A stretch of DNA of 64,000 nucleotides from Sporosarcina luteola (GTDB lineage Bacteria; Bacillota; Bacilli; Bacillales_A; Planococcaceae). Below, piece by piece: positions 43,088 through 52,457 of the stretch (positions within the stretch are counted from its first letter, which is position 1; the number at the start of each line of letters is the position of its first letter). The notes below the pieces were generated by a model. It did not search any database. It was not told the DNA's origin and saw only the letters and a program-made list of their open reading frames with translations. The position numbers were made by a program, and so were the translations under genes. The stretch is from positions 310,001-374,000 of the forward strand of contig NZ_JAMBOK010000002.1 of assembly GCF_023715585.1 (NCBI RefSeq), read 5' to 3'.

Positions 43088-43945
43088 TTGTACTACTACA
43101 AGGAAGAGCTTATTAATATTATTACTCCCGATAAACCAGACCCTGAAGCTGCAAGAGTTTTACAAGAAATATTAGGCGGGCATTTTGGTGAAATGAGAAC
43201 GATGATGCAGTATTTCTTCCAAAGCTCCAATTTTCGAGGGAAAGATACACAATATCGAGATTTGCTCCGAGGCGTTTTCTTGGAAGAGATCGCGCATGTC
43301 GAATTAGTTCAAAATACAATAAATCAGCTATTAAATGACTCAGGCCATTCTGCAGCGCCAGGTAACGCCGGCGTCGATCAAGCTCCATTGAACGAGGCAA
43401 CTAGACATGCAAATCCACACCATTATATTATTGGCGCTCAATCTTCTCTACCAGTCGACGCTTCTGGCAACCCTTGGAATGGTTCTTGGGTGTATGCTCA
43501 TGGAAACCTCATCGCTGATTTACTCGACAATTTGGTACTCGAATCAACAGGTGTCCTCCAAAAAACACGTATTTACGAAATGAGTTCAAATAAAACATTC
43601 CGCGAAACGCTAGCTTTTCTTATCGTTCGCGATAACGCCCATCAAAATGCTTTTGCTAAAGCTTTGGAGACGTTGGGCGTTGATTGGGGCAAGATACTCC
43701 CAATTCCTAATTATGATATAAACAAGTATCCTGAATGTAGAAAATATGTAGAGATGGGATACCATAATGCCCAGTTCAACTTTAGGTTGGACCCTACACG
43801 CATTGGAGAAATTCTTCAAGGTCAAACGCCAAGTAGAAATGATGGCTCGTTTACTGTTATTGATCCTCCTAAAGGGTTTCCAGTACCATTGATGCCAGAC
43901 ATGCCTAATGAACATAGTCCTGGAATCCAAGATATGAACCGCTAA
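43088..43945 (+). CDS. Manganese catalase
   Basis: This 285-residue ferritin-like di-manganese enzyme breaks down hydrogen peroxide. Helices carrying ligands are visible: GEMRTMMQYF near residue 35, EEIAHVEL near 66, LVLESTG near 150 and RDNAHQNAF near 182. Translation begins at TTG 43088 with AAAGGA nine bases before. It resembles Bacillus YjqC/YdbD-type Mn catalases. It stands alone. Confidence 0.92.
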   Translation: MYYYKEELINIITPDKPDPEAARVLQEILGGHFGEMRTMMQYFFQSSNFRGKDTQYRDLLRGVFLEEIAHVELVQNTINQLLNDSGHSAAPGNAGVDQAPLNEATRHANPHHYIIGAQSSLPVDASGNPWNGSWVYAHGNLIADLLDNLVLESTGVLQKTRIYEMSSNKTFRETLAFLIVRDNAHQNAFAKALETLGVDWGKILPIPNYDINKYPECRKYVEMGYHNAQFNFRLDPTRIGEILQGQTPSRNDGSFTVIDPPKGFPVPLMPDMPNEHSPGIQDMNR

Positions 43946-43951
43946 TTACTC

Positions 43952-43988
43952 AGCCCCTAGGCACGACGCAAGGGGCTTGTTATATTTT
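43952..43988 (+). terminator. Terminator after Mn catalase
   Basis: AGCCCCT (43952-43958) pairs with AGGGGCT (43971-43977), followed by TGTTATATTTT. Confidence 0.55.
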
Positions 43989-44094
43989 CAGCACCCATGT
44001 ATTGTCACAAATTCGTCGGGAGACAAACAGGGACTTTCCCTTTACGCTAAAAGTAATAGATGTGAAGTTTTAGTGAGGGAGAGGGTTGCATTTG

Positions 44095-44481
44095 ATGAGG
44101 TGGAAGTTGATTCCGATGTTGCTGGTTGCCGCTGTGATGATGACAGGTTGTGTATATGAGTATACGGAGGAAGATGGCTATCGGATGGCGGTCATCAATG
44201 AAGGGTTCCCGGTTCCGAAAAATGCCTATGAACTGAAGCCTGAAGATTGCACGTCGCAAATTGCAAAGTCGGCGAAGTATAAATTGAAGGGCATCGGGGA
44301 TGAAGAGGGAACACCACCTGCAGATTATTTGGAGGAAATCCAAAGATGGGGATGGAACGAGCTTGAAGACAAAAGGGTCGGCCATGTTCATTACTTTGAG
44401 AAAAAGGGTAAAATCATGTCGCTCATCATTCAGGAAAATGTATTTGATGTGTTTGAGATGAGTGATGATGTGGAGTTGTGA
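44095..44481 (+). CDS. Small lipoprotein of unknown function
   Basis: This 128-residue protein has a short signal peptide with a lipobox (MMTGC, Cys about 19), then an acidic soluble domain. It is probably attached to the outer face of the membrane. ATG 44095 follows GAGGGAGAGGG; an upstream TTG at 44086 is possible. I do not recognise the family. Confidence 0.75.
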   Translation: MRWKLIPMLLVAAVMMTGCVYEYTEEDGYRMAVINEGFPVPKNAYELKPEDCTSQIAKSAKYKLKGIGDEEGTPPADYLEEIQRWGWNELEDKRVGHVHYFEKKGKIMSLIIQENVFDVFEMSDDVEL

Positions 44482-44500
44482 TTGGTTATTCAAATAAATG

Positions 44501-44532
44501 GAAAAGAATCCACTGGTATGGATTCTTTTTTT
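44501..44532 (+). terminator. Bidirectional terminator between lipoprotein and toroid-like gene
   Basis: AAAGAATCCA (44503-44512) pairs with TGGATTCTTT (44519-44528), followed by TTTT. Confidence 0.8.
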
Positions 44533-44579
44533 GAGATTTGATTCATAGCTCATTTTACATATTCACTCATTTCGCGACC

Positions 44580-45464
44580 TTAATCAAACGCTCTCAGGAC
44601 CCTCAAATTATCAAGCGTCAGCACACCGCTCCATTCCTGCTTTGCAGTTTTCCAGACGTCTTCATATCGTCCCCATTCCCATGTAGGTTTCCAGCTGCCG
44701 TCTTCTGATTGAGTAGAAATTAGATGCTGGATGTTGGCAGGGATGAACTCCTTAAAATCTTCATATAAAAAAGAAGTTGGGGATGATACGACTTGAAGAG
44801 GAAGCAGGCAATAGTCGTGCCATTTTTCCTGATCTGTCGTCACGCTGTGATGGGCAATCTCGCGCACCCTAGCAGAAATTTTCTCTGCTTCTTTCGCAGG
44901 CAATTCTCTCATCAATTTCACCAAGCACTGCAATTCATGAAAGTCGTTCGTCGCCTCTTCGTTGGTATAAGCAACTGCGTGGGCAGTCAACTTTTCTAGA
45001 AACTCCTTAGGAACAAGCCCCTTGTAATGATGAAGCAATCCCGTCATTTCAGCGCTTGGATTTCCCCATGGCCAATCGCCGCCGTAATTCCACCAGATGG
45101 CGCGCGGCGCTGTTTCCACTTCCTTCGGGACAATTTCCCATCCCATCTTCTCTTCGTTAAATGTATCGAGTGCATATTGAATAGCACGTTGCACCATTAG
45201 ATCCGATTCATCCGCTCCAATGCGAATCAAATGCTGTAATCCAATTGTCGTCGCTAACGCTGACGATGCCTCACACCTGAAATCAGGCTCCAATCCATTT
45301 CCGAAACCGCCGTCTTCATTTTGATAAACCTTAAGCTCCTCTAACACTTGCACCCGGCTGCCATTTTCAAATTCAAATTCGAATAGCGCTTTTTCTAATG
45401 GTCGTGCACTTACTTTAAGAAAATCTGCGGCTTGTAGATATTGTTCGGTCGCTAATTTTTCCAT
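44580..45464 (-). CDS. Prenyltransferase/squalene-cyclase-like alpha-toroid protein
   Basis: This 294-residue protein has repeats of the terpenoid-cyclase toroid type (YQNEDGGFGNGLEPD near residue 45, STQSEDGSWKPTWEWGRYED near the end). No DDxD catalytic motif is clear, so it may be a non-enzymatic relative. The frame reaches back to 45551, but the Met at 45464 follows GTGGGGA. Function is unknown. Confidence 0.7.
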   Translation of the reverse strand: MEKLATEQYLQAADFLKVSARPLEKALFEFEFENGSRVQVLEELKVYQNEDGGFGNGLEPDFRCEASSALATTIGLQHLIRIGADESDLMVQRAIQYALDTFNEEKMGWEIVPKEVETAPRAIWWNYGGDWPWGNPSAEMTGLLHHYKGLVPKEFLEKLTAHAVAYTNEEATNDFHELQCLVKLMRELPAKEAEKISARVREIAHHSVTTDQEKWHDYCLLPLQVVSSPTSFLYEDFKEFIPANIQHLISTQSEDGSWKPTWEWGRYEDVWKTAKQEWSGVLTLDNLRVLRAFD

Positions 45465-45542
45465 TTGAATCCCCACTTTCGAATAAATGAGTAATATGGA
45501 TACTTTCGCTATTGTTATCTGTGAATCCTTCCCAATTAAAAA

Positions 45543-45571
45543 TAAAGACACCCATTGAATGGATGCCTTTA
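45543..45571 (-). terminator. Terminator after the PBP4-type gene
   Basis: On the minus strand AAAGGCATCCAT pairs with ATGGGTGTCTTT (wobbles), followed by ATTTTTAA. Confidence 0.75.
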
Positions 45572-45582
45572 TCTGATATCAA

Positions 45583-47112
45583 TTAAAATTCATATTCCGC
45601 AAGCACTCTCGCAATTGCATCTTCAATCGGTGTAACAGGTCCAGTTACATAATTGTTGATTAAAATCGAGAAAATCAGTTCTGTTCCGTCTTTTGCGGTG
45701 ACGTAACCGGACAGGGTAGAGACGCCTGTGATGGAGCCGGTTTTTGCTGTAACATTTCCGGCTGTCAACCCATTGCCCATCCGATTGCGGAGTGTGCCGC
45801 CGATCATCCGCTCAGGAACGCCTGCGATCGGCAAGGAAGCTTCGAACGCAGGGAACCAGCTTTTCCCTTGGATGTTATACAGTAATTTTGTGAATTCATC
45901 TGCAGAAACGAGGTTCTTATGCGACATGCCTGAGCCGTCGCGAAGGACGAGCGTATCTGTGTTGACGCCGAAGTGCTTTAGTTTATCCTTCATGACGGCA
46001 AGACCTGCACTCCAACTGCCATCGCCGCGCTGTACTTTCCCCATTTCCTTGACTAACGTTTCCGCGTGTCCGTTGTTGCTCAACTTCATGAATGGAATGA
46101 AAAGCTCTTTTAGCGGCATCGATTCTTTCGAAACAAGAACGGTAGCGTTACCAGGTGTCACACCGATCTCCATTCCACCATTCCCGACAAGTTCAATGCC
46201 TTGTTCTTCGAGTGATTTCTTAAAGACATCAAGGGTTAACCCTGTCGGCTCCCAAACAGCGGACCATGATTGAGATCTCGTGCCTTCTACAGGGATTTTG
46301 CCCTCAATAATAATCCTGTTCGTTCCATGCTCACGCGCGATGGATATGCTTTTCGCTTCGCCTTTCGATACTGTTGTTGCACGGTTGACAATCTCAACGT
46401 AGTCCGTCTCCGGAGTGAGTGTCACTTTCGGAAGATCCCCGGCTTTACTGCCAGCATTCACTTCGACAATGACAGTTCCCGCGTCATAGTCTTCGTTCGG
46501 GGAAAGCGTCAGTGCAGAAACTTGTGCTCCGACATAATTATGCTCATCCGACCAGTTTAAATCCTGGGAATAACGGTCATCATCATACCAACTGTCGTCA
46601 GCAATCAGGTTTCCGTTGACCTTGTCGATCCCTTTCGACTTCAAATCCTTTGCGAATTGATCCAAATCCTTTTTCATCAACGTCGGGTCGCCTTTACCTT
46701 TTAGATAAAGGTTGCCGTGAATCATTTTTCCTTTTACTTGTCCGTCCGTCAGCACTTCTGTGGAGAACTGATAGTCAGGACCCAATATGTCCATTGCCGT
46801 CGAGCCCGTCAGCAATTTCATATTGGAAGCAGGGCGGAGGCGGATGTCGCCGAAGTGGGAAAAGATCGGTTCACCCGAATCGGCCTTCCGCACACTGACC
46901 CCGGTAATTCCCCCTTGGAGCTTCGGGTCTTTCAAGATTGCCAATAATTTTTGATCTAAGGTTGTCGAATCAATGGATGCTGCGGGAGTTGTTTCCCCGG
47001 ATGCGGCGACAGATGAATACGTTCCTTCATGTGTTACCGGAAATAAGGCGATCAAAGCAATGACCATTGCCAGGAAAGCCCTTTTGAGAAGACATTGCTG
47101 TTTCATTAACAT
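45583..47112 (-). CDS. dacB: D-alanyl-D-alanine carboxypeptidase/endopeptidase, PBP4 (S13) type
   Basis: This 509-residue exported protein has a signal peptide of about 35-40 residues and the three penicillin-binding motifs: SNMK after PA (near 98), SNN in KLSNNGHAE, and KTG in AKTGSITG near 455. It trims or cleaves peptidoglycan side chains outside the membrane. The large insert between the first two motifs is typical of S13 enzymes. ATG 47112 follows AAAGGATG; GTG 47118 is an alternative. Confidence 0.9.
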   Translation of the reverse strand: MLMKQQCLLKRAFLAMVIALIALFPVTHEGTYSSVAASGETTPAASIDSTTLDQKLLAILKDPKLQGGITGVSVRKADSGEPIFSHFGDIRLRPASNMKLLTGSTAMDILGPDYQFSTEVLTDGQVKGKMIHGNLYLKGKGDPTLMKKDLDQFAKDLKSKGIDKVNGNLIADDSWYDDDRYSQDLNWSDEHNYVGAQVSALTLSPNEDYDAGTVIVEVNAGSKAGDLPKVTLTPETDYVEIVNRATTVSKGEAKSISIAREHGTNRIIIEGKIPVEGTRSQSWSAVWEPTGLTLDVFKKSLEEQGIELVGNGGMEIGVTPGNATVLVSKESMPLKELFIPFMKLSNNGHAETLVKEMGKVQRGDGSWSAGLAVMKDKLKHFGVNTDTLVLRDGSGMSHKNLVSADEFTKLLYNIQGKSWFPAFEASLPIAGVPERMIGGTLRNRMGNGLTAGNVTAKTGSITGVSTLSGYVTAKDGTELIFSILINNYVTGPVTPIEDAIARVLAEYEF

Positions 47113-47310
47113 GCTCACATCCTTTCATCCTTTGTACTTGATTGTACTTCAACTTATTTAAAGAGGGTAGACAGAAAACAGAATATTATAAATTTGAAGC
47201 ATTCTACCTAAGTGGGTGAGTAGTCATTATTCAGTATATGTATGAAGTGGCATTGCTCATACATACTGAAGCCTGTCTAGGCAGCTGAAGGAGATTTCAG
47301 TGGTCCATAA

Positions 47311-47337
47311 TAAAAAACCGCCAGTTATGGCGGTTTC
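47311..47337 (-). terminator. Terminator after yeeN
   Basis: AACCGCCA (47316-47323) pairs with TGGCGGTT (47328-47335); on the minus strand it is followed by TTTTT. Confidence 0.85.
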
Positions 47338-47344
47338 ACAAGAT

Positions 47345-48064
47345 TTATTCCCCTAAATCAACATTATGATAAACTTGCTGAACGTCTTCAAGATCATCCA
47401 ATGCGTCAATCATTTTCTCGAACTGTGCTTGCGCGTCAGCATCCAATGTCACGTCATTATGAGCGAGCATTGTCAATTCAGCTACGGAGAATTCCGTGAT
47501 GCCGGCGTTTTTTAACGCTTCCTGCACGGCGTGGAATTGGTCCGGTTCAGCGTAGACAATGACCGTATCTTCTTCTTCTAAAATATCGCGTACTTCAACG
47601 TCTTCTTCCATTAGAAGTTCCAACACTTCATCCGCAGTTTTGCCTTCCAAGCCGAACACGGCAGTCGCGTCGAACATGTACGCAACGGAACCGCTGACGC
47701 CCATGTTTCCGCCGTTTTTCCCGAATGCTGCACGCACTTCGGAAGCGGTACGGTTTACGTTGTTCGTAAGCGCGTCGACAATCACCATTGAGCCGTTCGG
47801 GCCGAAGCCTTCGTAACGGAGCTCGTCATAGTTTTCCTCCGCGCCGCCTTTCGCCTTTTCAATCGCACGGTCAATGATTGCTCTTGGCACATTGTATGTT
47901 TTCGCGCGTTCAATGACCATTTTGAGGTTTTGGTTCAACTCTGGATCAGGTTCACCTTGTTTTGCTGCAACATATAATTCACGCCCGAACTTTGCGTATA
48001 TTCGACTCGTATTTGCATCCTTCGAAGCTTTTTTTTCTTTAATATTATTCCATTTACGGCCCAT
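47345..48064 (-). CDS. yeeN: YebC/PmpR-family protein, YeeN type
   Basis: This 239-residue protein is nearly identical in recalled sequence to B. subtilis YeeN over long stretches, such as [20 protein letters not shown] at the start and [20 protein letters not shown]. YebC-family proteins act on transcription or, as recently shown for some, help ribosomes at proline stretches; which applies here is not known. The frame reaches back to 48139, but the Met at 48064 gives the family start. Confidence 0.92.
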   Translation of the reverse strand: MGRKWNNIKEKKASKDANTSRIYAKFGRELYVAAKQGEPDPELNQNLKMVIERAKTYNVPRAIIDRAIEKAKGGAEENYDELRYEGFGPNGSMVIVDALTNNVNRTASEVRAAFGKNGGNMGVSGSVAYMFDATAVFGLEGKTADEVLELLMEEDVEVRDILEEEDTVIVYAEPDQFHAVQEALKNAGITEFSVAELTMLAHNDVTLDADAQAQFEKMIDALDDLEDVQQVYHNVDLGE

Positions 48065-48252
48065 CTCTTTCACACTCTCTTTCAATCTGAGCATAGATTT
48101 CGTCGAGCTATTATACACCCGTTGCATGAATGCTGACAAGCGAAAAACCCTTTAAATGGAATAGGGGGGGCCTCGTTCCGGCACCTAAACAAGTAATAAC
48201 GCATCCAAATCCACCGATGGACAATGCTCCGATCTTCTTCTTGACTACATCA

Positions 48253-48402
48253 TAAGGCGTTTTTCAGTATGAAACCTTGACCTTCATTAAGATTTCGCTT
48301 TTTAATAAAGGAAAAGTGCCTTATACTGAAAGTGAACAAAGGTGCCTTAATTTCTGCAAAAAACGCAGAAATACGGCAAATCGAACTCTGCGTGGTTCGA
48401 TT
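48253..48402 (+). promoter_or_regulatory. Structured leader upstream of the purC-like gene
   Basis: The gap 48065-48435 (371 bp) holds no gene with a ribosome site. TTCAGTAT (48263) is inverted as ATACTGAA (48323), and TAAGGC (48253) as GCCTTA (48344). Two 8-bp hairpins follow: ATTTCTGC/GCAGAAAT (48350-48372) and AATCGAAC/GTTCGATT (48379-48402). The loop of the second (CTGCGT) is complementary to ACGCAG in the first, so alternative pairings exist. No T run follows. Confidence 0.5.
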
Positions 48403-48435
48403 CACTACATTTTCGAATAGAGAGGAAACGTGGGC

Positions 48436-49116
48436 ATGGAACTTGTATATAAAGGCAAGACGAAAGATGTTTATAAATTGCATGATGGCAATGTTTTATT
48501 AGCATTCAAAGATGACGTGACCGGGGAAGACGGCGTGTTCGATCCGGGAGCGAATACAGTAGGATTGACGATTGAAGGCGCAGGGCAATCAGGCTTGCGC
48601 ATGACAAAATTCTTTTTTGAGAAATTGGCGGATAAAGGGATTCCGACGCATTATATTAATGCGGATATCGAGAATGTGACGATGACCGTGAAACCGGCAA
48701 CCGTATTCGGAAAAGGGCTGGAAGTCATTTGCAGGTTCCGCGCGGTCGGAAGTTTCTTGCGGCGATATGGAGCATATTGCGAAGAAGGACAACCGTTGGA
48801 TGCATTTGTTGAAGTGACGATCAAGGACGACGATCGCAATGATCCGCCGATCACGGAAGATGCATTGGCGCAGCTCGGAATTTTGACGGAGGACGAGTAT
48901 GCGGTTTTAGAAAAATTGACGAAGGAAATTTCGGTCGTTGTGAAAGAGGAGCTTGCAGTGAAAGGGCTTGATCTTTACGACATCAAGCTTGAATTCGGGC
49001 GTGATCCTGAAGGGAATATCATGCTGATCGACGAAATTTCCGGGGGCAATATGCGTGTGTATCAAGACGGTGTTTACGTAGCGCCGCTTGACCTGGAGAA
49101 ATTGGTATTAGCTTAA
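48436..49116 (+). CDS. SAICAR synthetase-like protein (PurC family), outside a pur operon
   Basis: This 226-residue protein matches the PurC fold: LVYKGKTKDVYKLHDGNVLL at the start, VICRFRAVGSFLRRYG in the middle, DPPITEDAL and LEFGRDPEGNIMLIDEISGGN near the end. PurC adds aspartate to CAIR in purine synthesis. No pur genes are adjacent. It diverges from the standard Bacillus PurC as recalled, so it may be a paralogue. ATG 48436 follows AGAGGAAA; GTG 48430 is possible. Confidence 0.82.
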   Translation: MELVYKGKTKDVYKLHDGNVLLAFKDDVTGEDGVFDPGANTVGLTIEGAGQSGLRMTKFFFEKLADKGIPTHYINADIENVTMTVKPATVFGKGLEVICRFRAVGSFLRRYGAYCEEGQPLDAFVEVTIKDDDRNDPPITEDALAQLGILTEDEYAVLEKLTKEISVVVKEELAVKGLDLYDIKLEFGRDPEGNIMLIDEISGGNMRVYQDGVYVAPLDLEKLVLA

Positions 49117-49124
49117 TAGAAGAG

Positions 49125-49168
49125 ACCGCTGTTCATTCCAATAAGGGGAGTGGGCAGCGGTTTTTTTT
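49125..49168 (+). terminator. Terminator after the purC-like gene
   Basis: ACCGCTG (49125-49131) pairs with CAGCGGT (49155-49161), followed by TTTTTTT. A 21-bp repeat array starts 10 bp later. Confidence 0.8.
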
Positions 49169-49178
49169 ATTGGCAATC

Positions 49179-49310
49179 GCGTCCAAAGTGTGTGCTCTCG
49201 CGTCCAAAGCGAGGCCTCCGCGTCCAAAGCGAGCCCTTGAGCGTCCAAAGTGAGGCACTTCGCGTCCAAAACAAGCCCCTCCGCGTCCAAAGTAAGCCTA
49301 CTCCGCTCAA
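49179..49310. repeat. 21-bp-period tandem array, GCGYCCAAAG family (6-7 units)
   Basis: GCGTCCAAAG begins at 49179, 49200, 49220, 49241, 49262 and 49283, with a degenerate copy near 49305. All intervals are 21 bp except one of 20. It lies between the purC terminator and the sodC start. The same core and period build the much longer array at 61738. Confidence 0.9.
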
Positions 49311-49404
49311 ACTATTCTCGAAAAACAGGCGGGAAAACTTACCACTACTAAATCCCCTCCAGTTGGGCATGCTTGGCAGGAATAAACGTGGAGGAGGAAC
49401 TACA

Positions 49405-49962
49405 GTGAAGAAAAAACTAGTAATGGTAGTACTAATTAGTGTCGTAATCGTAGTGGCGGGCTGTGGGAAAGCGAATAAGAAAGTGCCTGTCAACGCGGAA
49501 CAGATGGAAGCGATCGTCTCTCCTTTATTGAATACGGAAGGGAAGGAAATCGGTGAAGTGACATTGGTTCAAGAGACGGAAGGCGTTATGATCAATGTGC
49601 AGGCGGAAGATTTGCCGCCTGGACTGCATGGCATTCATATCCATGAAACCGGTGTATGCACACCACCGGATTTCACATCCTCCGGAGGGCATTTCAATCC
49701 GACCGGGAAAGAACATGGCTTCGACAATCCGAAAGGCTTCCATCTCGGCGATTTGCCGAATATCGAAGTGCCGGAGGACGGAAAAGTGTCGTTTAAGTTG
49801 ACGACTTCCGAAATTACGCTGAAAAAAGACCAGGAAAACTCTATCCTCGATGAGGACGGAAGCGCAATCGTCATCCACGAAAAGGAGGATGATTACAAGA
49901 CGGATCCTGCAGGGAATTCCGGTGCGCGTATTGCCTGCGCCGCCATCACAGGGAAGAAATAA
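49405..49962 (+). CDS. sodC: Cu/Zn superoxide dismutase-like lipoprotein
   Basis: This 185-residue lipoprotein (lipobox VVAGC, Cys about 17) has all the SodC metal regions: GLHGIHIHETGVC near residue 75, GGHFNPTGKEHG near 93, HLGDLPN near 113 and IVIHEKEDDYK near 153. It may remove superoxide at the cell surface, as for YojM-type proteins. GTG 49405 follows GGAGGAGGAAC. The frame extends back to 49150 through the repeat array, but that part is not coding. Confidence 0.9.
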   Translation: MKKKLVMVVLISVVIVVAGCGKANKKVPVNAEQMEAIVSPLLNTEGKEIGEVTLVQETEGVMINVQAEDLPPGLHGIHIHETGVCTPPDFTSSGGHFNPTGKEHGFDNPKGFHLGDLPNIEVPEDGKVSFKLTTSEITLKKDQENSILDEDGSAIVIHEKEDDYKTDPAGNSGARIACAAITGKK

Positions 49963-49991
49963 GAAAAACCGGTCCTAGGACCGGTTTTTTT
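49963..49991. terminator. Bidirectional terminator between sodC and adhB
   Basis: An 18-bp perfect palindrome, ACCGGTCCTAGGACCGGT (49968-49985), is flanked by AAAAA and TTTTTT. Confidence 0.9.
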
Positions 49992-51129
49992 ATGGCTTCA
50001 ATATCACTTTAATGCAATCATCTTCGTGCTCGTAGAAATGGTGATAGGCAGCCGATGCTTCCTCGAGAGGTACGACATGCGAAATGATTTCCGTAGGATC
50101 AAATTCGCCTTTCGTAATCTTATCAAAAAGCGTCGGCATGTAGTGGATGACCGGAGCTTGGCCCATCTTCAGCGTAATATTCCTTTCGAACATATTTCCG
50201 AGCGGAAACATGTTGTAGAGCGATCCATACACGCCTGTCAGATGGATCGTCCCGAATTTGCGTACGGCTTGGTAGCCGATTTCAACTGCACTTAACGTTC
50301 CGCCTTGCATCTTCAACTTCTGTCCGACTTTCTCGGCAATATTCTTCTTTCCATCCATTCCGACACAATCAATGACAATATCCACTCCGCCGCGGGTGAT
50401 TTCTTTAATATGTGCACCCATATTGTCGTAGTCATCGAAATTGAAAGCTTCCACTTTGTTCATCTTCACGGCATGGTTCAGCCGGTACGGGACATGGTCG
50501 ACTGCGATGACGCGTTTCGCGCCTTTCATCCACGCAAATTTCTGCGCCATCAGCCCGACAGGTCCGCAACCAAGCACAGCAACCGTATCTCCATGCTTCA
50601 CGCCTGCATGTTCAACGCTCCAATAGGCGGTCGGTAACACATCGGACAGGAAAAGCAGCGCCTCGTCGGGAAGCTCGCAAGACTCGGGCACGACGAACGG
50701 TGTGAAATTTCCATACGGGACGCGCAGATATTCCGCCTGCCCTCCAGGATAATCGCCATACCGTTCGGTGAATCCGAAATACCCGCCTGTATCAACATGG
50801 GGATTCGGGTTCGAATTGTCGCATTGGCTTTCCATCTGATGCTCGCAATAAAAACATTGGCCGCATGAAATATTGAACGGAATGATGACCCGGTCACCTT
50901 TCTTCACTTTCGTTACATTGGGTCCGGTTTCTTCGACAATCCCCATCGGTTCATGGCCGATGACGTATCCCTTATGGGTAGGCAAAGCGCCTAAATAGAT
51001 ATGCAGATCGGACCCGCAAATGGCAGTGGACGTTACCTTAACGATAATATCATCAGGCTTCTCGATCTTCGGTGCTTCAACCTTTTTCACTTGAATATCT
51101 TTCACGCCTTGGAATGTTACAGCTCTCAT
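49990..51129 (-). CDS. adhB: Zinc-dependent alcohol dehydrogenase (AdhB/formaldehyde-dehydrogenase-like)
   Basis: This 379-residue medium-chain dehydrogenase has catalytic-zinc motifs ICGSDLH (Cys near 38) and GHEPMG (near 60), the structural-zinc loop CGQCFYCEHQMESQC (near 90-104), and the NAD-binding VLGCGPVGLMA near 187. It resembles B. subtilis AdhB and glutathione-independent formaldehyde dehydrogenases. The true substrate is unknown. AGGAGGAG precedes ATG 51129. Confidence 0.9.
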   Translation of the reverse strand: MRAVTFQGVKDIQVKKVEAPKIEKPDDIIVKVTSTAICGSDLHIYLGALPTHKGYVIGHEPMGIVEETGPNVTKVKKGDRVIIPFNISCGQCFYCEHQMESQCDNSNPNPHVDTGGYFGFTERYGDYPGGQAEYLRVPYGNFTPFVVPESCELPDEALLFLSDVLPTAYWSVEHAGVKHGDTVAVLGCGPVGLMAQKFAWMKGAKRVIAVDHVPYRLNHAVKMNKVEAFNFDDYDNMGAHIKEITRGGVDIVIDCVGMDGKKNIAEKVGQKLKMQGGTLSAVEIGYQAVRKFGTIHLTGVYGSLYNMFPLGNMFERNITLKMGQAPVIHYMPTLFDKITKGEFDPTEIISHVVPLEEASAAYHHFYEHEDDCIKVILKP

Positions 51130-51198
51130 TCGAACTCCTCCTTCTCTACGTGCTTCTTCCTATATTCCCCATTAGGGTCAGAAATAGTCGCGAAGTGT

Positions 51199-52329
51199 TC
51201 ATTGCAGGAAAAAGTTCTCCGTGTAATACGGCTGTGATTTCTCGTTGAAAGCGACTCCGATGCCGAGATGGCTATAGTCCTTAATTAAAATATTCTCCCG
51301 ATGTCCTAACGAATTCATCAGACCTTCATGCGCAAAAATGCTGCTTGACTGACCATACGCCAAATTTTCACCAGCCCTGCGGAACTTGATATCATCCTCT
51401 TTCATCCGATCGAAAGGTGACAGCCCTTGTAAATTTTCATGGCTGAAATAATCATTGATCGCCATATCGCGGCTATGTTTGCGTGCTGTATCGGCAACTC
51501 TATCATCCCATCGTAAAATCGAGCGGCCGTGCCGGACACGGGCGGCGTTCGTCAAATCGAAGAGCTGCTCTTCGAACCCATTGCGCAACGATACATCTCC
51601 GCCCGCATACATACCGGATTTCCTTTGTTCCAATGCGGTCGTGATGAGCTGTACGGCTGTCACGGTTTCATTTTGATGAAGATCATAAAACACATACAGA
51701 TAGACATCCCCGGCTTTAAAGAGATCCATCCCTTCATTTTCCTGAAGGACATAGATGTTCAAGCCTTTCCGGATCTCTTTCAACGGCTCGCCATAGGCTT
51801 TCCGTACATCGGCTTTCGGTGTGCCGTACCGAATTCCTGCTTTCGAAGAAATGAGGTCATCATTCGTGTAAACGGCGTTCACTTTCGAATTTTCATCGAA
51901 GGAGATCATGACAAAATTCTGGTAATCCTCATGGTATGTGAACCACTCGGTGCCGTATTCATTCAATGAATAGCTTTTCGGCTCGCCAAGCTCTGCCTTC
52001 ACTTGTTCCTCGGTTGCGCCAATTTCGATATTATGGATGGACATTGCGGAGTGATCGGGTTTGTCCAAGCTCGGCTTAGCCACTTTATCTGGAATTAGCT
52101 GTTCCACTTCAGACGTCTTCGAAGAGATATATAGGAATAATCTATCGGCAGCGTTAAGGATGGAGTTCATAGTGGAAGTGACCGGTTCTTTCCCTAGTAT
52201 GCCTTCAACCTTTTCGTCAACAGGATTCAGGAAGGAAAGGTCGATGTACTTCGAAACGGGCTCTTCCCATAAAGGTTTTGCGAGATAAAGTGTAACTATG
52301 AAAATGATGAATAGAAAAATCCTCTTCAC
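51199..52329 (-). CDS. Secreted CAP-domain protein (YlbC-like)
   Basis: This 376-residue protein has an N-terminal membrane anchor or signal segment (residues 3-20), a CAP-associated region of about 130-230 with two GEPKS/GEPLK repeats, and a C-terminal CAP/SCP domain (ARVRHGRSILRWDDRVADTA, HSRDMAINDYFSHENLQG, SLGHRENIL). It acts outside the cell; the role is unknown. GTG 52329 follows AAAGGAGG; the frame start at 52389 lacks support. Confidence 0.88.
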   Translation of the reverse strand: MKRIFLFIIFIVTLYLAKPLWEEPVSKYIDLSFLNPVDEKVEGILGKEPVTSTMNSILNAADRLFLYISSKTSEVEQLIPDKVAKPSLDKPDHSAMSIHNIEIGATEEQVKAELGEPKSYSLNEYGTEWFTYHEDYQNFVMISFDENSKVNAVYTNDDLISSKAGIRYGTPKADVRKAYGEPLKEIRKGLNIYVLQENEGMDLFKAGDVYLYVFYDLHQNETVTAVQLITTALEQRKSGMYAGGDVSLRNGFEEQLFDLTNAARVRHGRSILRWDDRVADTARKHSRDMAINDYFSHENLQGLSPFDRMKEDDIKFRRAGENLAYGQSSSIFAHEGLMNSLGHRENILIKDYSHLGIGVAFNEKSQPYYTENFFLQ

Positions 52330-52457
52330 GGAAATCGCCTCCTTTCTAGTATTGTACCCGCTGGAGGTGCGATAGATACAGTTGGACACTTTGATAGTTT
52401 GAGTCCGGGCGGAAAGGCGGTATACTGGTAGAACACTATTGGATCGGAGTACAGGAA

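Noticed and set aside
48140..48250. Possible minus-strand peptide upstream of the purC-like gene
   Set aside because: A short open frame exists but has no start with a ribosome site and no recognisable motif.
49150..49404. N-terminal extension of sodC through the GCGTCCAAAG array
   Set aside because: GTG 49405 has a strong ribosome site and starts a proper lipoprotein signal; the extension is repeat translation.
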